Part shown: in pieces, positions 34,950 to 43,704 of the stretch
Position numbering within the stretch: the first letter of the stretch is position 1
How the letters are laid out: each line of letters begins with the position of its first letter
Assembly: GCF_009363095.1 (NCBI RefSeq)
Contig: NZ_CP045295.1
Coordinates: 558,001 to 622,000, forward strand
Source: Paenibacillus cellulositrophicus
Lineage (GTDB): Bacteria > Bacillota > Bacilli > Paenibacillales > Paenibacillaceae
Reading direction: 5' to 3'
Length of the DNA stretch: 64,000 nucleotides
Made by a program: the position numbers and the translations under genes
Notes under the pieces: generated by a model
Database searches by the model: none
Told to the model about the DNA's origin: nothing
What the model saw: the letters and a program-made list of their open reading frames with translations, nothing else

Positions 34950-35324
34950 TTACCCACTTTTTTGTGGGTATGGGATGCCTTTGCGGTCCAGAAGCTCCGT
35001 CTGTCCCCGTTCCACCATATAATCAATTCCGATCTCCTGCATAATGAGTACCGCATCCAACAGCCTTCTTCCCCGCTCCGTCAGAAAATATTCCACATGC
35101 AGCGGGTACCCTTCCGTTTTGATTTTATCCACGATCCCGCTGGAAATTAGTTCTTTAAGATGCTGCAGCAGCATCTTTTGGGTAATCTGGTCAATATCCC
35201 GTTCCAGTTGGGCCAGGGACGTATTTCCGTCTTTCAATTGATAAATGATCATCGTTTTCCATTTCCCTTTGATGATGTCATGAACGACTTCCAGCGGGCA
35301 GGTGCACTGCTCCCGAATCATCAT
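34950..35324 (-). CDS. HxlR-family regulator
   Basis: The 124-residue winged-helix protein shows the HxlR pattern: CTCPLEVVHDIIKGKWKTMIIYQL, FxELxR-like LAQLERDIDQITQKMLLQHLKEL, and the wing HVEYFLTERGRRL. Cys5 and Cys7 near the N-terminus are at positions used for redox or electrophile sensing in relatives such as HypR, which is inferred. I chose ATG at 35324 (GGAGG 8 bases upstream). It likely controls the isochorismatase-family gene downstream. Confidence 0.87.
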   Translation of the reverse strand: MMIREQCTCPLEVVHDIIKGKWKTMIIYQLKDGNTSLAQLERDIDQITQKMLLQHLKELISSGIVDKIKTEGYPLHVEYFLTERGRRLLDAVLIMQEIGIDYMVERGQTELLDRKGIPYPQKSG

Positions 35325-35388
35325 GAAATTCACCTCCATCCATGTTCTCTGGGTCAGATTTCCATCTGTTCTCATACATATTAACAAA

Positions 35389-35419
35389 CAAAGACCTGGA
35401 TTCGTAACCCAGGCCTTTG
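35389..35419 (-). terminator. Terminator of the nitroreductase gene
   Basis: CAAAGACCTGG (35389-35399) pairs with CCAGGCCTTTG (35409-35419) at 10 of 11 positions. On the minus strand TTTG follows. It lies 28 bases past the stop codon. Confidence 0.7.
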
Positions 35420-35446
35420 TTCATTTTACGGCAAATCATAAACCAC

Positions 35447-36085
35447 TTATTTCCAAAAGGTGATCTTATCAGCGCTCAAACGAACGGACTCATACCCTTC
35501 TTCTTCCGCTTTACCGATGGCAAGAATGAGTACCGGAGTATATCTCTCCGGATCTAATCCGAAAGCAGCTGCGATTTGATCCGTCTCAAATCCACCGATG
35601 GGATTGGTATCATAACCATGAGCTCTGGCGGTGAGCATGAGCTGCATGGCCAGCAATCCACTATCCACTTTTACAATGTCATTTACAACTTCTTTAGGGA
35701 GCGTAGGATAGATCGTAAGAATGCTTTCCAATTGCCGGTCCCGGACTTCCGGCGGCATTTTCCCCTGTTCCACCGCCGTATTGAAAATCTCTTCCGCATA
35801 CTCATAAGATTTCATGTCACCAAAGATCAGCAGCATGGCAGAAGATGTGTCATTTTGCTGGGTATTGAAGCGGATCAAAGGCCGCAACGTATTTTTCCCT
35901 TCTTCGCTTTCAACGACAACGATGCGCCAAGGCTGCAAATTTGCTGAAGATGGGGCTGTGGCAGCTTCTTCAATGATCTCTTTAAGTTCTTCTCTGGATA
36001 TTTTAAAAGCGGGGTCATAGGCACGAATCGAACGTCTCCCTTTCGTGATATGGGTAAAATCATTGTTTTTCATCGTAGTGGTCAT
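35447..36085 (-). CDS. Nitroreductase-family FMN oxidoreductase
   Basis: This 212-residue NAD(P)H-dependent flavoprotein has the FMN-binding starts GRRSIRAYDP and APSSANLQPWRIVVVE, and the late PIGGF and VLILAIGKAEEEGYESVRL. Relatives reduce nitroaromatics and quinones. I chose ATG at 36085 (GAGGAG 10 bases upstream). It is divergent from a MerR gene, with a 20-bp perfect palindrome in between, so a MerR-controlled stress role is likely. Confidence 0.9.
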   Translation of the reverse strand: MTTTMKNNDFTHITKGRRSIRAYDPAFKISREELKEIIEEAATAPSSANLQPWRIVVVESEEGKNTLRPLIRFNTQQNDTSSAMLLIFGDMKSYEYAEEIFNTAVEQGKMPPEVRDRQLESILTIYPTLPKEVVNDIVKVDSGLLAMQLMLTARAHGYDTNPIGGFETDQIAAAFGLDPERYTPVLILAIGKAEEEGYESVRLSADKITFWK

Positions 36086-36173
36086 ATGGATATCTCTCCT
36101 CTTTTTTAATGTGTATTCTGATAACTCATTTGACCCTTTGAAATTCATTAAGTTATCATGAGGAAAGCATAAA

Positions 36174-36193
36174 CTATGAACTATAGTTCATAG
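36174..36193. promoter_or_regulatory. 20-bp perfect palindrome, probable MerR operator
   Basis: CTATGAACTATAGTTCATAG is fully self-complementary and lies 16 bases before the merR start and 88 bases from the nitroreductase start. It is the obvious operator for the divergent pair. Confidence 0.7.
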
Positions 36194-36209
36194 CAAGAAA
36201 GGATCTGGC

Positions 36210-36569
36210 ATGATTTCGATGAAGATTAGCGACGTTTCCCAAATGGTGGATTTGCCGATTTCAACCCTCCGATACTATGAAAAAAAGGGGATTATCCCGG
36301 AGACCTACATGGTAAGAGATGAAAACAATTACCGGGCCTATGACGAAAAAATAATCCCATTCATGATAAGTTTAAAATCGTTACTCTCAGCCGGCTTTTC
36401 GATTCATGAGATTAAGGATATCCTTTCCCGAAAAGAACTTGCGCGAGAACAACAGTTGAAAATCATCGAAGAGAAAATGAAAGAAATTGAACAATTACAG
36501 AAAAAATTGGACGAAGCAAAGCACTTTCTTCAAGACTCCCTACAGTCGGCAGAGGACTGCACCTGGTAA
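36210..36569 (+). CDS. MerR-family regulator
   Basis: The 119-residue protein has a MerR helix-turn-helix (ISDVSQMVDLPISTLRYYEKKGIIP), the wing with YRAYDEKIIPFM, and a C-terminal dimerisation coiled coil (EQQLKIIEEKMKEIEQLQKKLDEA). One Cys lies in the C-terminal tail (EDCTW), so metal sensing is unlikely; the protein resembles small-molecule or formaldehyde-responsive MerR types. GAAAGGA precedes the ATG. It is divergent from the nitroreductase gene. Confidence 0.9.
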   Translation: MISMKISDVSQMVDLPISTLRYYEKKGIIPETYMVRDENNYRAYDEKIIPFMISLKSLLSAGFSIHEIKDILSRKELAREQQLKIIEEKMKEIEQLQKKLDEAKHFLQDSLQSAEDCTW

Positions 36570-37188
36570 CAAACCATCAAGCCGCCTCCTACCGCAATGA
36601 GATCCGATAGATTTAGATGCTTTCCCTCTCTCTTTTCGCAGCATTATACAACCCGTCTTCATCACCCTTCCACTGCTATCGTTCCTTCATTCTCCATCTT
36701 GCCCGGGCATGCTTATTTTCAAAGTAGACTCCCCTTCATATCACCTTCATTTCACCATCTCAAATGCGAACTTGGTCAAAAATTCATAGAAGGGAAGCCC
36801 CTGGCTTCTCTTTGAATGGTCCGATTTCGACGTTTTGGTTCGATCGAATGGGTTCCACGACAGCAGAAATCCATTTTACGAATGTTTTACAATCCGACAT
36901 TTTACAAAATCCACGTTTAGCCAACTCCTCTCGTTCTGGATCGAACCGAAATGAGCTTAAGCATTCATGTATTGGGCCTTGAAGCGTTCCGGACACGATG
37001 CTGCTCCTTCCGGATGTAAAGCTTAACGAAGCGGTTCTAATGTCATTTTCCCTAAATATGGATTATTAAAAGGCTTTCATCGAGATTGGCTTTTATAATG
37101 ATCGCCAATTCGTTTCATACGCGGCTTACATTCACGAGTTAATCTTGGGATGTGGGAACGGTCTCACATTCAGAAAGCGGGGTTAGAC
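36570..37188. other. Gene-free stretch between merR and the LacI operon
   Basis: About 620 bases without a gene I can support. A minus-strand frame at 36784-36996 ends in a Lys-Pro-Gly-rich tail (GPFKEKPGASLL) that recalls spurious reading frames seen in repeated Paenibacillus intergenic sequence, but it has no ribosome binding site. The promoter of the LacI-led operon should lie near the right end. Confidence 0.4.
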
Positions 37189-38193
37189 ATGAGTCATACG
37201 ATCCGGGAAATTGCCCAGTTAGCCGGGGTGTCCAAGTCAACCGTATCCAGAGTCATTTCGGGAAAAGGGTATATCCACCCGGAAACAAGGGACGCGGTGC
37301 TTAAAGTCATTGAAGAACTGCAATATAAGCCGAACGCTGTAGCCAGGGCCATGGTATCCCAACGGACGCACAACATCGGAGTCCTGATTTACCGCAGGGA
37401 ATACCCGATTGCCTCCCACCCGTTTTACGGCAAAATTGTGGATGCCATTCTGGCGACCGCAGCCCGCATGAACTATTCCGTCTTTGTGACGACAGATCAT
37501 GAGATGTCGCTTCGATCCGCCGATTTTATGCTGGAGAAACGCGTGGACGGACTCATTCTGATCAGCCGGCTGCAGCAAAATGTGATCGATTATATCCACA
37601 ACTTCGGCATTCCTTACGTCATGGTGAACGGATCTACCGATGTCGACAATGTGGTACATGTCGTTAACCGGGATCAGGACGGAGGCATGATGGCAGCCGA
37701 ATATTTGACCGGTCTAGGGCACAGGCGAATCTTCGTGTTGGCCGGACCGCAGACCCACCGGAGCCATTATTTAAGGCTGCACGGCTTTCGCGATTATTTG
37801 AATGGTATCGGATCTCCCCTTGATCCGTCATCGCTCGCCTACCCGCAGGCATCCACCTTTGAGCAAGGATACGAAATGATGCAGCAGCATTGGCCTGATT
37901 TCAAGTCGGGAGGCTATACGGCACTCTTTGCGACGAATGACATGATTGCGCTCGGTGCGATGAAATTTCTGATCGAGCAATCGGTCCGCATTCCGGACCA
38001 AGTGGCTGTCATCGGTTTTGATGGCATCGACGTCGCCTCCATTTATACCCCTTCCCTAACGACCATCAAGGTGGACACGGAAGCGATGGGCAGAACCGCC
38101 TGCACCCTCCTGGACAAGCTGATTGACCAGCAGCCGGTTAACGAGCTGGATATTGAGCTGGTGCCCGAACTGATTATTCGTCAATCTACTTAA
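37189..38193 (+). CDS. LacI-family repressor of the phosphodiester-uptake operon
   Basis: The 334-residue protein has an N-terminal LacI helix-turn-helix (TIREIAQLAGVSKSTVSRVISGKGYIHPETR), the hinge helix YKPNAVARAM and a periplasmic-binding-like effector domain (HNIGVLIYRREY, VAVIGFDGIDVASIYTPSLTTIKVD). I chose ATG at 37189 because the conserved domain begins there; the ribosome binding site is weak. It is the first gene of a seven-gene plus-strand run whose importer and hydrolase genes it presumably controls. Confidence 0.9.
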   Translation: MSHTIREIAQLAGVSKSTVSRVISGKGYIHPETRDAVLKVIEELQYKPNAVARAMVSQRTHNIGVLIYRREYPIASHPFYGKIVDAILATAARMNYSVFVTTDHEMSLRSADFMLEKRVDGLILISRLQQNVIDYIHNFGIPYVMVNGSTDVDNVVHVVNRDQDGGMMAAEYLTGLGHRRIFVLAGPQTHRSHYLRLHGFRDYLNGIGSPLDPSSLAYPQASTFEQGYEMMQQHWPDFKSGGYTALFATNDMIALGAMKFLIEQSVRIPDQVAVIGFDGIDVASIYTPSLTTIKVDTEAMGRTACTLLDKLIDQQPVNELDIELVPELIIRQST

Positions 38194-38226
38194 ATCCTAT
38201 AAGTAAAAACGAAAGGAGATTGATCC

Positions 38227-39051
38227 ATGCGCTGGTATTTCAGAGCCATCGGACCAAAGAAAATCTTTGAATTTGTTGCACTTGTCGTGTTTGTCATCTT
38301 TTTTATGGGGCCGCTGCTCAATTTGGCGATTCTGGCCTTCACAGGCAAATGGAATTATCCCGATCTGCTTCCCTCCGTTTGGTCGCTGAAATGGTGGACC
38401 TTCGTCTTTCAGCAGCAGGACATCGCCAAATCCATCGGGCTTTCCTTTGTGATCGCAGCGCTGGTGACGGGCATATCGATCGTGCTCTGCATCCCGGCGG
38501 CGTACGCATTTGCCCGGATCCGTTTTCCGTTAAGCCGGTTTTTCCTGTTCTCCTTCCTCCTCACCCATGCTTTCCCCAAAATGGGCCTGTACGTGTCGAT
38601 CGCCGTGCTGTTCTATAAGTTTGGTCTGATGAACACGCTGGCGGGGGTCATCCTGATCCACATTATTAATGTGCTGATGTTCATGACCTGGATCCCGACT
38701 TCCGCGTTCCGGAACGTTCATACGGCGCAGGAAGAATCTGCGAGAGACGTCGGCGCCAGCCCGTTCCGCGTGTTCCGCAGTATTACGCTGCCGATGGCCC
38801 TGCCCGGGATTCTGGTGGCTTCGATCTTCACCTTTTTGAATTCACTCGATGAAGCACAGGGCACCTTCCTGGTCGGTATTCCCGATTTCAAAACGATGCC
38901 GATCGTCATGTATTCGATTATCAGCGATTATCCGGCGTATGCCGGCGCGGTGTTCTCCATCATTTTAACGGCGCCATCCATAATCCTGCTGGTGGCTGCC
39001 CAGCGTTTCGTCAGCGCGGACGTGCTGGCTAGCGGTTTCCAGATCAAATAA
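38227..39051 (+). CDS. ABC transporter permease
   Basis: This 274-residue inner-membrane permease has six predicted transmembrane helices and the ATPase-contact EAA loop EESARDVGASPFRVFRSITLPMALPG. It is of the MalG/PotC/PhnV kind. GAAAGGAG precedes the ATG. With the second permease, the ATPase and the binding lipoprotein downstream it makes a complete type I importer. Confidence 0.9.
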   Translation: MRWYFRAIGPKKIFEFVALVVFVIFFMGPLLNLAILAFTGKWNYPDLLPSVWSLKWWTFVFQQQDIAKSIGLSFVIAALVTGISIVLCIPAAYAFARIRFPLSRFFLFSFLLTHAFPKMGLYVSIAVLFYKFGLMNTLAGVILIHIINVLMFMTWIPTSAFRNVHTAQEESARDVGASPFRVFRSITLPMALPGILVASIFTFLNSLDEAQGTFLVGIPDFKTMPIVMYSIISDYPAYAGAVFSIILTAPSIILLVAAQRFVSADVLASGFQIK

Positions 39052-39084
39052 ATAGATAGCGATAGATGTATTAAGGAGGTCCCT

Positions 39085-40110
39085 ATGAACATTCAGTTAT
39101 CGATTCAAAACCTGTCCAAACGCTATAAAACCGGCGATGGCGTATCGGATATCTCGCTGGACGTGCAAAAAGGAGAGTTGATCACCCTGCTCGGGCCTTC
39201 CGGATGCGGAAAGACCACGGTGCTGCGCAGCATCGGCGGTTTTCTGGAACCGGACTCGGGAGACATCTTGATCGAAGGAAAGAGCGTGGTCAAGGTTCCA
39301 CCGGAGAAACGGCCAACCTCCATGGTATTTCAAGGCTACAATTTGTGGCCGCATATGTCGGTCCATGATAACCTCGCGTTTGGCCTGAAAATCCGAAAAA
39401 TCAAAAAGAAGGACAGGGAAAAAGCGATTCAGGACGTGCTGGAACTGGTTCGTCTTTCGGGAGCCGGCAGTAAATTCCCTGCTCAATTGTCCGGAGGCCA
39501 GCAGCAGCGGATTGCCGTTGCCAGGTCGCTCCTGCTGAATCCCGCCGTCCTGCTGCTCGATGAGCCTTTCTCGGCACTGGATGCGAAGCTCCGGCACGAG
39601 ATGCGCGAGGAACTGCGGGAAATCCAGGCCAATACCGGCCTGACCATGGTTTTTGTCACCCACGATCAGGAAGAGGCATTATCGATTTCGGACCGGATTG
39701 TCGTTATGAATCACGGCAACATTGAACAAATCGCCTCCCCCCAGGAGATCTACGATGCGCCGAAGTCGCTGTATGTGGCTCAGTTCATCGGGAAAATGAA
39801 CTTCGTAAAGGGGGTGATTGACGCAGATCAAATTACGGTTGGTTCTATCCGCTTCCCGAACCCCTCCCGTCTCACGGGCAATGTCACGGTTGCCGTACGG
39901 CCGGAAGATATTATTCTGGATCAGGCCGGCGGCAGCGGTCTGCCGGGCACAGTCAAGCAAATCATGATCCTCGGGCATTATGCCGAAGTTTCCGTCGATG
40001 TACAAGGTTATGGCACCATCCGCGCCTTCCAGGCACGCGATCAAATCAATGAACTGTCTAACGGGCAGTCCGTTTCCGTTCAGTTTGCGAAGGTTATCGC
40101 ATATCCGTAA
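39085..40110 (+). CDS. ABC transporter ATP-binding protein
   Basis: The 341-residue ATPase is of the PotA/FbpC/PhnT kind: Walker A GPSGCGKTT, Q-loop VFQGYNLWPHM, signature LSGGQQQRIAVARSL, Walker B VLLLDEPFSALD, H-loop VTHDQEEA, and a C-terminal TOBE-like regulatory domain from about residue 235. GGAGG precedes the ATG. It lies in the middle of the importer genes. Confidence 0.93.
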   Translation: MNIQLSIQNLSKRYKTGDGVSDISLDVQKGELITLLGPSGCGKTTVLRSIGGFLEPDSGDILIEGKSVVKVPPEKRPTSMVFQGYNLWPHMSVHDNLAFGLKIRKIKKKDREKAIQDVLELVRLSGAGSKFPAQLSGGQQQRIAVARSLLLNPAVLLLDEPFSALDAKLRHEMREELREIQANTGLTMVFVTHDQEEALSISDRIVVMNHGNIEQIASPQEIYDAPKSLYVAQFIGKMNFVKGVIDADQITVGSIRFPNPSRLTGNVTVAVRPEDIILDQAGGSGLPGTVKQIMILGHYAEVSVDVQGYGTIRAFQARDQINELSNGQSVSVQFAKVIAYP

Positions 40111-40161
40111 GGCGTAATTGGAATCAACCAACTTTACAAACCTATAGGAGGGTTTACTTCC

Positions 40162-41325
40162 ATGTTGAATAAGAAATCGGCATTTGCATTTGTTACTTCC
40201 TTTGTCCTTGCGGCTTCCCTGCTGTCCGGCTGCGGCAACAGTAAGGACAGTGGCGCGAGTTCGGCTGCTGAAGGTACGGGTACGTCAAGCAAACAGGTCG
40301 AATTTTCGTTTTATTATTCCGGATCACAGAACGTGGACGATTTGTGGAAAAATTTGATTCCGATGTTCGAAGAAAAGAATCCCGACATCAAGGTTAAAGC
40401 CGTGTACGTGCCGTCGGGCACCGGAGCGCAGCCGACCTATGACCGCATTCTTGCCGCGAAGCAATCCGGCAAAGGCTCGGGTGATATTGACCTCTTTGAA
40501 GATGGCCTGGGGGTGGTGACCAAGGGGCAAAAGGACGATTTATGGGACAATTTAAGCACGGACCATATTCCCAATTTGAACAACGTGGACCAAAACACAC
40601 TGAACGATGTGTCTAACCTCGCGATCCCTTATCGCTCCTCGGCGGTTGTCCTTGCCTATAACAGCGAAACCGTCAAGGATGTGCCGAAAACGCTGGACGA
40701 CGTGTATGAATGGATCCGCAGCCATCCGGAGCGTTTTGCTTACAACGATCCGTCGACCGGTGGTGCAGGAAGCTCCTTCGTCACGACCAGCATCTACAAA
40801 TTTTTGCCCGAAGACGCGATTCACAACACGGATCCCAGCATCGAAAACCAATGGGATCAAGGGTTCTCCCTCTTGAAGGATCTGGGCAAATACATGTACG
40901 GCAAGGGCATCTATCCGAAGAAAAACCAAGGTACACTTGATCTGCTGACGAGCGGAGAAGTCGATATGATTCCGGCCTGGTCCGACATGGTGCTGGATCA
41001 ACTGGACAAAGGACAGCTCCCGGAAACGACAAAAATTACGCAAATCACGCCTGGATTTAACGGCGGACCAACTTACTTGATGGTACCAAAGTTGTCCGAG
41101 AAGAAAGACGCTGTGTACAAATTCCTTGATTTTGTGCTGTCGCCTGAAGCCCAGAATGTCGTCGTCGATAAAATGCACGGCTTCCCGGGCATCAAGCTGA
41201 CGAACATGTCTCAGGAGGTTCAGGATTCCTTTAAAGGCGCTTCCGAAGGATTCCGTTCGTTCAACATCGGCGATCTAGACAAAGACATTAACAAACGCTG
41301 GCAAAGCGAAGTGGCTGCACAATGA
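40162..41325 (+). CDS. Substrate-binding lipoprotein of the importer
   Basis: This 387-residue protein has a lipobox LLSGC (Cys24) and a bacterial solute-binding fold, with the start FSFYYSGSQNVDDLWKNLIPMFEEKNPDIKVKAVYVPSGTG. Sequence type and gene order resemble PhnS/AfuA-like binding proteins that take phosphorylated compounds, but I cannot fix the ligand. AGGAGG lies upstream of the ATG. Its stop overlaps the start of the next permease by 4 bases. Confidence 0.9.
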   Translation: MLNKKSAFAFVTSFVLAASLLSGCGNSKDSGASSAAEGTGTSSKQVEFSFYYSGSQNVDDLWKNLIPMFEEKNPDIKVKAVYVPSGTGAQPTYDRILAAKQSGKGSGDIDLFEDGLGVVTKGQKDDLWDNLSTDHIPNLNNVDQNTLNDVSNLAIPYRSSAVVLAYNSETVKDVPKTLDDVYEWIRSHPERFAYNDPSTGGAGSSFVTTSIYKFLPEDAIHNTDPSIENQWDQGFSLLKDLGKYMYGKGIYPKKNQGTLDLLTSGEVDMIPAWSDMVLDQLDKGQLPETTKITQITPGFNGGPTYLMVPKLSEKKDAVYKFLDFVLSPEAQNVVVDKMHGFPGIKLTNMSQEVQDSFKGASEGFRSFNIGDLDKDINKRWQSEVAAQ

Positions 41326-42167
41326 GTAAATCATTCAAAAGAGGGATCCTGGGCATTTCCATGGTCCTTCCCTCCTTTCTCGTGCTGGTGCTGATTGTCG
41401 TCATCCCGATCATTAGTTCACTCCGCGAAAGCTTGAAGAATGATAACGGCGGGTATGATTTATCCAATTACACCTATTTGTTCACGGACAAATTGATGCG
41501 CTCCAACATTATTTTCACCTTGGAAATTACCATTGTTTCCTCCATCCTGGTTTTGCTAATCAGCTATTCGCTGGCTGTGTATATGCGGTTCAATAACGGC
41601 TTTGCGGTACGATGGATCCGGCGCACCTACATGATACCGATCTTTATCCCATCGGTCATTGCGACGTACGGCCTGATTCAGCTTCTCGGCAACCATGGCT
41701 GGATGGCAAGGATCCTGTACCATCTGGGTACGGACAGCTTTCCAAGGATTATATTTGACATGAAGGGCATCATTCTCGCGAATCTTTGGTTTAATATTCC
41801 GTTTACGACGATGCTGCTGGGCTCGGCTTTGTCCGGCGTACCCGATGCAGTCATTGAAAGCGCAAAGGATGTGGGGGCCGGACGGATGAGAATCTTTTTC
41901 CGGCTCATTCTGCCGCTGACGTTCAAGACGCTGCTCGTCGCCCTTACCTTTGTATTTATGGGCGTGATCGGTTCCTTCACCGCTCCCTTTCTGATTGGAC
42001 CCAATGCGCCGCAAATGCTGGGCGTGTCCATGGAGCAAATTTTCAGTGTGTTTCAGGACCGCCAGCTGGCGGCGGCCACAGCATTCTTTACCTTCCTGCT
42101 TTGCTCTTTTGTCGGATATTTCTATATCCGTTCCATGATCAAAGAAGAAAGCGTGCGTTCATCATGA
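41322..42167 (+). CDS. ABC transporter permease
   Basis: The 281-residue permease has six transmembrane helices and the EAA loop ESAKDVGAGRMRIFFRLILPLTFK. It is the PotB/PhnU-type partner of the permease at 38227. The start overlaps the stop of the binding protein gene (ATGA), and its own stop overlaps the next start in the same way, so translation is coupled through the cluster. Confidence 0.9.
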   Translation: MSKSFKRGILGISMVLPSFLVLVLIVVIPIISSLRESLKNDNGGYDLSNYTYLFTDKLMRSNIIFTLEITIVSSILVLLISYSLAVYMRFNNGFAVRWIRRTYMIPIFIPSVIATYGLIQLLGNHGWMARILYHLGTDSFPRIIFDMKGIILANLWFNIPFTTMLLGSALSGVPDAVIESAKDVGAGRMRIFFRLILPLTFKTLLVALTFVFMGVIGSFTAPFLIGPNAPQMLGVSMEQIFSVFQDRQLAAATAFFTFLLCSFVGYFYIRSMIKEESVRSS

Positions 42168-42634
42168 ATACTTTACTCGTCAACGTTCAGGGAGCTGTAA
42201 CGCCGGAGTGCTCCAAGACGCATATCGCTTACCGTTTTTTTCTGGCCAAATCCGGAGGACGGATGAAAATCGACTTTTCCTATAGTCCGAAAAATCTCGA
42301 GGATCATGCCAGGGCTAGAACGCTGATTGAGCAAGGCCTTGACCGATATATCGAGGATGAACTCCGGGAACAGGCCAAGTCCAAATGGCAGTCCTACCTT
42401 CCGCTCAAAAATTTGATCACGCTGTCCGTTGACGATCCGTCCGGTCACCGCGGGGCTGCCCACCGCCATGATCCGGAGCAGCATCTGTTTATTTCCGGGC
42501 TTGAATCGTCTCCCGGTCTGAGCAAAGGGGCACTGCAAGCAGGCATGTGGACGGTTACACTGAGCCTGCATGCCATCGTGACGGACGACTGCCGCTACTC
42601 GCTGCAAATCTGGCATGAGGAGGACCATGGATGA
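42164..42634 (+). CDS. Stand-alone N-terminal beta-domain of a CehA/McbA-type hydrolase
   Basis: The 156-residue protein overlaps both neighbours by ATGA. It has no signal peptide. Stretches such as MKIDFSYSPKNLED, LITLSVDDPSGHRGAAHRH, LFISGLESSPGLSKGALQAGMWTVTLSLHAIVTDDCRYSLQI resemble the jelly-roll-like N-terminal domain fused to the PHP domain in CehA/McbA-family metallohydrolases. Here it is a separate gene directly ahead of the PHP gene, so the two products probably form one enzyme. The family match is from memory of the pattern and should be checked. Confidence 0.7.
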   Translation: MNTLLVNVQGAVTPECSKTHIAYRFFLAKSGGRMKIDFSYSPKNLEDHARARTLIEQGLDRYIEDELREQAKSKWQSYLPLKNLITLSVDDPSGHRGAAHRHDPEQHLFISGLESSPGLSKGALQAGMWTVTLSLHAIVTDDCRYSLQIWHEEDHG

Positions 42635-43704
42635 ACTGGATGGCTTGTGAGCTTCATACCCATACTTTTCACAGTGATGGAGGTCAGAGCCTGGAAGAAT
42701 TGGCTGCCGGCGCAAAAGCGCTTGGATTTGACTGCATCGCCCTGACAGACCACAACACGATGTCCGGCTTATGGAATAAAGAGGCGGTTGAGCAGCAGAC
42801 GGGCATGAACATCATTCAAGGCATGGAATGGACCACCTTCTTCGGTCATATGGTGACGCTTGGCGTGAAGGACTATATCGATTGGCGTCCGGTAGGTCCT
42901 GGTGACATTCACGCTGGACTCGCCCGAGTTCACGAGCACGGCGGTATCGCCGGCATGGCCCACCCTTTTCGTCCCGGCAGTCCCATGTGCACTGGCTGCT
43001 ATTGGGAATTCGAGCTCCGCGACTGGAATGAGCTTGATTATATCGAAGTGTGGTCCACGACCTTTGCCCCGCTGAAAAATAACAATGCCCGCGCATTTCG
43101 CCTCTGGACCGACAAGCTGAACGAAGGTTTCCGGATCGCGGCGACTTCCGGCCGGGATTGGCACCGCCAGGAACAGACCGATGAACCGCTGTCCGTCACG
43201 TATCTGCTTATGGAAGAGCATGGAGGCTCGATCACCGACAAGGCGGTCGCCGCCCTTTCCGCTGGAAGGGCCTCCGTCACCCTTGGTCCGCGGCTCGATC
43301 TTGGCGTCCATTTCGGCGGCCAACTTTACGGCATAGGGGATGCCGTCCCAGAGGGACCTTCACCGGATCACACGATCGAACTGCAGGCAGCTGCCGATTT
43401 CGAGGCACGGAAAGAGCATTGGGAGCTGCCGGAACAAATCTATACCTTGCGCTTTCACAGCAATCTTGGTATGGTATCGGAACTCCCCTATGCTGCAGAT
43501 AGCAAGGGCTGCAATGTGACGCTTTCACGCGAAGGATTGCGGTGGGTGCGTGCGGAGCTGTGGGGAACAATCCGCGGGATCCGCACGATGATTGCCTTTA
43601 CCAACCCCATTTATTTTGATGAACCGGGAGGTGTGATAACCCTCAATGACTACACCATTTCCACTGATCACGGCACACAGCGGCTGTATGGATACGCTCG
43701 ATAA
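42631..43704 (+). CDS. PHP-domain metallohydrolase (CehA/McbA family)
   Basis: This 357-residue protein has the PHP metal motifs ELHTHTFHSDGG near the N-terminus, LTDHNTMSG, a later GMAHPFRP and TSGRDWHR. PHP enzymes use two or three metal ions to hydrolyse phosphoesters; CehA relatives also cleave carbamates. Start overlaps the preceding stop (ATGA). The next gene begins inside its 3' end. Given the GDPD partner and importer, a phosphodiesterase or phosphatase role is inferred. Confidence 0.85.
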   Translation: MNWMACELHTHTFHSDGGQSLEELAAGAKALGFDCIALTDHNTMSGLWNKEAVEQQTGMNIIQGMEWTTFFGHMVTLGVKDYIDWRPVGPGDIHAGLARVHEHGGIAGMAHPFRPGSPMCTGCYWEFELRDWNELDYIEVWSTTFAPLKNNNARAFRLWTDKLNEGFRIAATSGRDWHRQEQTDEPLSVTYLLMEEHGGSITDKAVAALSAGRASVTLGPRLDLGVHFGGQLYGIGDAVPEGPSPDHTIELQAAADFEARKEHWELPEQIYTLRFHSNLGMVSELPYAADSKGCNVTLSREGLRWVRAELWGTIRGIRTMIAFTNPIYFDEPGGVITLNDYTISTDHGTQRLYGYAR

